Of a stretch of DNA of 64,000 bases, positions 57,640-64,000 are shown one piece after another. A program made the translations under genes and the position numbers. The stretch is from Antilocapra americana (taxonomy: Eukaryota > Chordata > Mammalia > Artiodactyla > Antilocapridae), in contig ML664662.1 of NCBI GenBank assembly GCA_007570785.1, positions 2,654,058 through 2,718,057 of the forward strand. Direction: 5' to 3'. Position 1 is the stretch's first letter. Each line of letters opens with the position of its first letter. The notes beneath the pieces are model-generated. The model was given only the letters and a program-made list of their open reading frames with translations, made no database searches and was not told the DNA's origin.

Positions 57640-57800
57640 GGCAGGTGAATGCAAGAGCTCTAGACTTGGGGTTACAATACTAGCACCCTAAGAGCTGTGT
57701 GACTTTGGGCAGATTGCCTAACCTTCCTGGGCTTCAGGTCCCCCTTCAGTAAGATCAGGAGGTGGGAAAACCTCACTTCCAGGGCTTCCTCCAGCAACTG
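57640..57800 (+). mobile_element. MIR SINE
   Basis: AGAGCTGTGTGACTTTGGGC then ATTGCCTAACCTTCCTGGGC. Confidence 0.75.
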
Positions 57801-58157
57801 CACTCTGATACAACAAGTCCGAATTTCAAACCTGACATGCCTATTCTCTCTGAAATGCATTTTTACATGTGCCACTGGGCAAATAAGCACCAGGAAGTTT
57901 ATTAGTTCCTCCTTGTGACTGACAAACCATCAGCAGTGAGGACAGGAAGGTCAGCTCATTTCTGGATTTGAGGCCAGTTGACTGTTCTGCCAGCTTTCCA
58001 AGGTGACAAGTGCTTACTGGGAAAGAGAAAGAGGGTCATGCACTGCAGTTATTCCCAGACATCCAAGAATGCATAAGGTCACCAGCATATCAACAAGCTT
58101 TACTTTTTATACGAAGATGACACTGTCATCTTAAGACACATGCATTGTGCTGTTTAG
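57801..58157. other. Intron 1, unassigned
   Basis: No element recognised. Confidence 0.4.
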
Positions 58158-58235
58158 GAGCCTAGTGGGCTACAGTCCACGGGGTCACGTGGACTTAGTG
58201 ACTAAACAACACGACTTAGTGACCAAACAACAATT
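58158..58235 (+). mobile_element. BovA SINE tail fragment
   Basis: GGAGCCTAGTGGGCTACAGT then a duplicated ACTTAGTGACTAAACAACA-type tail. Confidence 0.75.
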
Positions 58236-60750
58236 TCTTTCTAGGCAAGTATGTTAGCCAATTCAACCCTTTTGATCTGTCACTTTTATGTGTATATGTG
58301 CATGGGTGAATGTGTATATGTACAGAAGAGGACACACATTCCATGGCAGGGAGGTTAGTGGTTATCATTAAAAAGATTTAAGGAAGTTGTGAAGGGGAAG
58401 ATAGAGAATTGAGATGCTCTTAAATGCTGACTTATTAAGACTGAGTTTGAGAATCAACAGGAAACCCGAAGACCATATGGTCCAGGTCCTGTTTTCTGTG
58501 GCATTTGAGGTGACCAAAAGCCATGCAGGTAACAGGTTCAGAAGGCAGTGGATGTGGGACTGGAGTTTAGGAGGGAGTCCGGGATGCAGGTGAGGGCTGA
58601 GGCTGGAAGTGAGAGTGAGGGAGGGGTATCTATCAGGAAGTGGAAGCAGACCACACTGGTCAATAGCTTTTACCAGGGGCTGGTGTGGCTGGGCTTCATG
58701 CTCAGCCCGGGGGAGTCATCTGTGGACTGGCTCATGCAGGTGGCTGGCTGGAGACTAAACCATCTCTCTAATGTCCTAGAGGCCCAGAAAGTGGTGGAAA
58801 TGGATCAATAGGGTCACAGTGATTTCTGAATTAAAAACTGGGTCTGAACACATTAGAGACACCTGAAATAGGCCTATTACAGAAAATCAGGGCTCTGCTG
58901 CTGCTCAAATAATAGTAAAGACCACTTTATCAAAATACAGCCTTTTATTAGCTGAAAAACTCACCCCCTTCAAATGCAGCCCAAGCAGTTCCACCTTATA
59001 CTTACTTCCATTATTCAACAAAGGGTCATGGGAAATCTGCAAACATGTTATTAGGGACTCAGTATATCCCACTAGGAAATGAGAAAGAATGGACAATCCT
59101 GAATTGGTTTCACATTTCCTGGATATTATTCTAAAAGATTCTGGACTTTAGATCTCCACCCTCTTAAACAAATCTCTTAAGCAAAGCCCCAGAATAAAAA
59201 AAAATCCTCCATGTTTATTAGCACATTGAGAAACATTCCATTATCAGGTAGCTTTTTCTGAGCCTCTTGGTGTGGCTTTTTATTGGTAAGTATTACTGTT
59301 CTTGCAAATGTTTAAAACAAACTTGGGTTTTTTCTTTACACTAATAGGAAGCATCTTACTCTGACTTCCAGTTGCCAGGAGAAGGTAAAAAGAAGTGAGC
59401 AAACCAGAGGTTAAAGCTGTCTGGATATAGTTCACACCTCTGGTTTCACTAATGACTCAGACATTTAAATAGATGGCATATAGGTGAATGCCTGTTAAGA
59501 ATGGGGGCCAGCACTCACAAGGAGATTTATGTGCTTAGAAATCAGGACCAGCTGCAGTGGCTAAAGTGACAGAAGCTCAACGGTGGGGGGATTCCCTTTA
59601 TGCCACGCCTCCTCCGTAGAACCCCCAAGCTGATCTCACTCATATTTAAAATCTGCTGGGCCAGTTCACACACAGAAAGGCGGGAGAGTGGCAGGAGTCC
59701 CAAACCTTAGCCTCCTTTAGCAAGGGCCAACCAACCAAAGGAAGAACTGTGGGCAGACACCACATCCCTTACTTCCATTCCTCAGGTGATCTAGGACTGG
59801 ATCAGTGCTCAGAAAATAGGGATCAAATTCCACATTAATAAGAAAAGATATTTTAAAAGAAGCTCACATCAGAGTAAGCATATAAACAAGAGCTACAAGC
59901 CTATTATTGATGCGTGTTGTCAAACAGCTGGTGCTGACTACGCATTTATCTTGTTGTATTGCCCTGTATTGTTAACTGTGTGTCCATCAAGATTCGAAGG
60001 GTCTTAAGGGAGGAAATAAGGTCCTTTACCTCCTTTGTCTCCATCAAAACTTCACCCACATCCTGCGCCTGATTTTCCCGTACAACAGGTCAATCAGACA
60101 TTCTGTCCCAACGCCTTGGGAGTCACTGCATGGGAATGAAGCCGGCTAAACTAGTCCTAACAATGATTCCTTAAACACGACCCAGAATGCCAATCTGTGG
60201 CCAAAGAGCAGACGTCTCGCTCGGGAATATGTTGTTGAACAGAGTTAGCTTCCTGGGAGTTCCATTTTTTTTTTCAAAAGTGAAAACATTCTTTGCATCA
60301 TTTCTATATGAGATCATCATCTTTCAAACGTCTACACCTATCCATGTGCCTTATACATACAGGTAAAAAAGGAAACAGACGAAGCTGGAAGTCAGTTGGT
60401 GAAGAAATCCCTAAAAGTCTGTGCTCTGTCTGGCTATGTGTTGATAGGGGTGGAGGGGGTGGGCTGTTAGAGGGAACTCATGCCTCTTTGCAGGTGAAAC
60501 TGGATAAGACATCAGGCCAGAGGACCTAGTATTAAATGAGTAAAAACATCATCTGTGGCAGAAATGTGCATGTGGTATTCAATAACAAGATTCTTACATC
60601 AATGATGAGGTGGTGGTGTCCTTTTAGTGGTCCTAACTTCCTCCTGAGATGATTTATAGCAGAAGAAAAAACCCACTTCTATTAGTGATTTAGGTAACTT
60701 TCAACATCAAATATCTACACTGCACACACCAAATAAGACACCCAGAGAGG
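58236..60750. other. Intron 1, unassigned 2.5 kb
   Basis: No recognised repeat, exon or CpG-rich promoter. One of the largest repeat-poor stretches in the window. Confidence 0.4.
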
Positions 60751-60754
60751 AGAC

Positions 60755-60905
60755 TTTCCTTGGTGGTCCAGTGACTAAGACTCCACACTCCAAAGACAGG
60801 GGGGCTGGGGTTCGACCCCTGGCCAGGTAACTAAGTGCTGTATGCTGCAACCAAGAGTTCACATGCCACAATGAAGACACGGGCGACCAAATAAATAAAT
60901 ACTTT
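60755..60905 (+). mobile_element. CHR-type SINE
   Basis: TTTCCTTGGTGGTCCAGTGA, GGTTCGACCCCTGGCCAGGT and ACATGCCACAATGAAGAC. Confidence 0.88.
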
Positions 60906-61009
60906 TTAAGAAGACACACAGGAAAACTTCAGAAGTGAAGCAGAGTATTGGGGGGGTGGAATTAACCTCAGTCATCTCAGAAAAGTACAAAGATATTTTG
61001 CCATCTCCA

Positions 61010-61820
61010 GCAGTATTATTTAGGCTAAGCCACCATCTCCGCTGCCTCTCCTTGCCTCCATGCTCTCTTTTCAACCCAGTCGGGGTGATCTGTTCAAACT
61101 GAAGTCCTTTACTCAAAACTCCTCCCCTTCCAATTAAAAAATACATTTTTCAAAAATTCAACAACAACAAAATTCTTCCACACATTCCAGGTTTCAGAAC
61201 CGAAGCCAATGTTCTCAGCCTGCCTGCCAGGCCCTACTTGACCTTCACCCCTTGATACTCCTCTGACAGGACCTCCACTGGCTCCCCCGTGCTTACCACA
61301 CTTCAGCTCCACAGGCCTCTTTGCGGCCCCCACCACTCCAGACCTGGGTCTTTCCTCTGAGATTTTGAACTTGCTCTTCCCTCTGCCTGGACTTCCAAGA
61401 TCTCTCATTCAAGTCTCTGCTCCTCGTGGGCCCTTCCCTGATAACTCTTAAAGGGAGAACCCTGGCCTTCCAGCATTCCTCACTTCCTCCTTTCCCTGCT
61501 TTATTTTTCTCCACTGTACTTATCTCCTTTGAACACTGCTTAAGTTACTCTTTTTTTTTTTTTTGGCACATCACATGGCATGCAGGATCTTAGTTCCCCA
61601 ACCAGGAATCAAACCCAAACTCCCTGCAGTGGAAGCGTGGAGTCTTAACAACTGGATCTCCAGGGAAGTCCCTTAATTTACTTTCTTAGTCTGTCTCCCA
61701 AAAACGAAGGCAAGCTCTGTGAGGGCTGGGAATTGGGCCCTGTTTTCTTCATGTAGCCTCAGAGCCAAAACAAATGCCCACTCATAGCAGGTGCTCAGTA
61801 AATAGCTGTTAAGTGATTGA
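61010..61820 (+). mobile_element. L2 LINE remnant hosting a CHR SINE
   Basis: L2 order: TTCAACCCAGTCGGGGTGAT, CCAGGCCCTACTTGACCTTC, TTGCTCTTCCCTCTGCCTGG, then after the SINE GGCAAGCTCTGTGAGGGCTG and CAGGTGCTCAGTAAATAGCT. Confidence 0.8.
61550..61672 (-). mobile_element. CHR-type SINE inside L2
   Basis: Poly(T), GGATCTTAGTTCCCCAACCA, TCTCCAGGGAAGTCCC. Duplication TTAAGTTACT (61540-61549) and TTAATTTACT (61673-61682), one mismatch. Confidence 0.92.
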
Positions 61821-62205
61821 ATATAAGATGAGAGGCAGGTGAGCAAGGGGGAGCTTCGGAGGCCATGAGATGGGTCGGCACTAAGGAAGCCACGTGGTGG
61901 ACTTAACTCTTACAAGGCCCAGGCAGTTGCACTGAGACACAATTCAAGTCTTTGGTCCATTGGCTTCTTATCCAGCACATTGCTTCATCCATGTCTGCTT
62001 TTGACCACAAGGGGGACTAAGCGAAAAAGCATGGACTAGTCCCACCTAAATCCATCACCACTAATGGAAACATAAATCAAAGCCCTAACATCCTGTAACT
62101 CCATGAGGTCTATAATTGATGGTTGGGAGTCAAGAGAATGAACAGTGCTTATACCAGCAAGATTTCTCTCTCTTTGAAAAAAAAATGTACTATAACAGCG
62201 GGTGG
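61821..62205. other. Intron 1, unassigned
   Basis: No element recognised. Confidence 0.4.
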
Positions 62206-62209
62206 GGGA

Positions 62210-62370
62210 GACGAGTGCTTACTATATGCTGGGCATGGGCATGAGGCTAAGTGTTTTAAGGCTTTATCTAGCTCAATCCTCCTAGTAACTCTGTGAAACT
62301 AGCCTGAGGTGGTCACCACCAAGTGGCAGAATAGGTACCCACAGTCCTGGCCCTCAACCATTGCCTTCCC
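62210..62370 (-). mobile_element. MIR SINE
   Basis: AGTGCTTACTATATGCTGGG, TTTATCTAGCTCAATCCTCC and CACCAAGTGGCAGAATAGG: reverse MIR. Confidence 0.75.
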
Positions 62371-63074
62371 TGCACATCCTCTTAAGTGGCCTGCTTAAGT
62401 TTCTTTCTCCCAAACCCTCCACACTTAACAAAGAAAAGCTCACAAGCCAGTATCCTGCATCCTGGCACAGAGGCCAGGTTGGATTCTCAACCCTGAGAAG
62501 TTGGCTAACACAATTAAAAACTCAAATCCGCAGGCTGGTTTCCAATTTATTTATCTAAAAAATACTGTCCATTATTTCTTCCATTTCAAGCAGGAAAAGC
62601 TAAAGAAATGGAAACATGTTCTGTTCCAGCTACAGCTTGATACTTTAAAAAACAGGAGGGGAAAAAAACAGATGTGTATATGGGAATGAGCCAGAAAGGT
62701 TAACAATCACAAATGTCAGATACAAATCTACATGCTGACCAATCTGAAGAATCAGTAAAGCTTGACATGCAAACAGAGAACCACAGCATGTTCTGGGGGA
62801 AGTTAAGGTACTTTGGGGTTTGGGTTTTCCCTCAGAGAAGAGAAACGAGAGACCATGGGTGAAACACACATGAGGAGAACCACTCTGGAGCTGTGGCATC
62901 ACCTGATTTTCAAAGTAGGCATGACCCAAAGCGATGGGCTGAGTCACCAGCTGAGGCAGCAGTATCATATCTGATTGCCCCAAAGCCCAGAAGAGGGATG
63001 CGATCAGTCCTTCAGGGACTAAGGGCACAGTCCAGAAACACACTTAACAGTGTGTACAGGCCTGTGATGAATGG
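62371..63074. other. Intron 1, unassigned
   Basis: No element recognised. Confidence 0.4.
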
Positions 63075-63300
63075 CATTTGCTGAGTAGGTGGTGCAGTGG
63101 TAGAAAATCTGCCTGCTAATGCAAGAAACATAGGAGGCATGGGTTTGATCCGTGTGTGAGGAAGATCCCCAGAGGAAGAGATGGCAACCCATTCAAATCT
63201 TCGTGCCTAGGAAATCCCATGGACAGAGGAGCCTGGCAGGCTACAGTCCATTGGGTCACAAAGAGTTGGACAGGACTGAGCGACTGAGCACGCACGCACT
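63075..63300 (+). mobile_element. Bov-tA SINE
   Basis: GCTGAGTAGGTGGTGCAGTG (degraded head) to GTTGGACAGGACTGAGCGAC. Confidence 0.88.
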
Positions 63301-63339
63301 GTGCTCTCTATATAGAGTTGTCACATTTACTATTCATAT

Positions 63340-63465
63340 GTTTTGCAGATAAAAAGCAGGCTGTGAAAATTGAGCCTCTGAAAGGTTCAGCAATGTGCTC
63401 AAAGCCACAAAGCTAAGTGGTACAGGCCTGAGTTAAATTCATCTCTGTCCTACCTCAAGGCAGTT
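63340..63465 (-). mobile_element. MIR fragment
   Basis: TTTTGCAGATAAAAAGCAGG then GTGCTCAAAGCCACAAAGCT: reverse MIR. Confidence 0.6.
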
Positions 63466-64000
63466 TCCCCAACCATCACCATGTCTGCCTCCTGTGGTGG
63501 TATGAACAAAGTGGGCTGCCTTCTAGAGCAGGGGTCCTCTTGGCCCAATATTACCCAGTCCTTGGTCCTCCCCTCCAGGCAGGTGAGTGATGGAAAGAGA
63601 AGCCTGGTTTTCTTTACACCACCCCAGTGTACCTTGAGAGGGCCTGATGAGAAAACCAGCTTTCTGAACCAATTTCCATGAGCTCTTTAGGAAATTTCTA
63701 ATATTCAGCATGCAGGAAATATGCGGAAAGGCAGGGATGGGAAGAGATGGATCTTATAGGCTGCCCTTGGGAGCAATAGTCTTCCCCTTTCTCCTTTCTT
63801 AGGGCCTGGGCCTCCCTCCCCCAAGTCCCCTACTGGGCATGTTCCAATGGATGAATAGGGTTGCATTCCAGAAGATTCTTGATACACTACTTGTGTGCAA
63901 CTCAGAATGCATTTTCTGTTAGAAACTGTATTAGACCTGGTGCCTGTGCTAGTAGGCCAGACCTCAAAGGTCTCTATTTAAGCCAGTAATGGAGAAAGTT
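63466..64000. other. Intron 1, unassigned to window end
   Basis: No element recognised. No TSPAN7 exon 1 here. Confidence 0.4.

Noticed and set aside
51473..64000. Search for TSPAN7 exon 1 and a CpG-island promoter
   Set aside because: No sequence encoding the conserved N-terminus and no CpG-dense stretch was seen; the region is intron 1.
1..64000. CRISPR arrays, prokaryotic operons, phage or plasmid features
   Set aside because: The sequence is mammalian; the only regular short repeats are microsatellites and the TG minisatellite.

Overview
The window is nuclear genomic DNA from a ruminant, most likely a bovid. The evidence is the repeat content: BovB LINEs, tRNA-Glu/BovA (Bov-tA) SINEs, cetartiodactyl CHR-type SINEs and a long ruminant L1, alongside mammal-wide L2, MIR, MER5 and hAT fossils. 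There are no bacterial-style genes, operons or CRISPR arrays.

The only gene I can support is TSPAN7 (tetraspanin 7, TM4SF2/A15), on the minus strand. Coding exons 2 to 7 are present with canonical GT-AG borders: 51472-51284, 47161-47087, 44315-44220, 42344-42189, 37208-37125 and 29342-29274 (stop TAA). Together they encode 222 residues; with the 27 residues usually supplied by exon 1 this gives the 249 residues of the mammalian protein. Exon 1, its promoter and any CpG island are not seen. They should lie beyond position 64000 at the end of a long intron 1, of which 51473-64000 is the 3' part. The 3' UTR runs from 29273 to about 28078, with an AATAAA at 28097-28092. TSPAN7 is X-linked in human (Xp11.4), so this is inferred to be X-chromosomal sequence.

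Layout: 1-28 kb is intergenic, downstream of the gene, and is dominated by nested LINEs. These include a 4.45-kb 5'-truncated L1 (1943-6397, minus) inside an older L1, containing a 100-N assembly gap; an L1 block at 18.7-25.0 kb that carries a BovB insertion and an 84-bp retro-insertion; and a short young L1 at 25.7-26.7 kb. From 28-51.5 kb come the TSPAN7 exons with introns rich in SINEs. A compound (TG)n minisatellite lies in intron 6 (34606-34868), and an L1 carrying a BovB-tail insertion lies in intron 4. From 51.5-64 kb is intron 1, with SINEs, an L1 tail, an L2 with a nested CHR SINE, and MIRs.

I found no convincing undescribed biological system. The most useful observations are the datable nested insertions with clear target-site duplications, the assembly gap that falls on a G-rich L1 3' UTR tract, the minisatellite, and a few substitutions in the TSPAN7 large extracellular loop. 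Repeat family names come from recognising sequence, not from a library search, and old-repeat boundaries are approximate.
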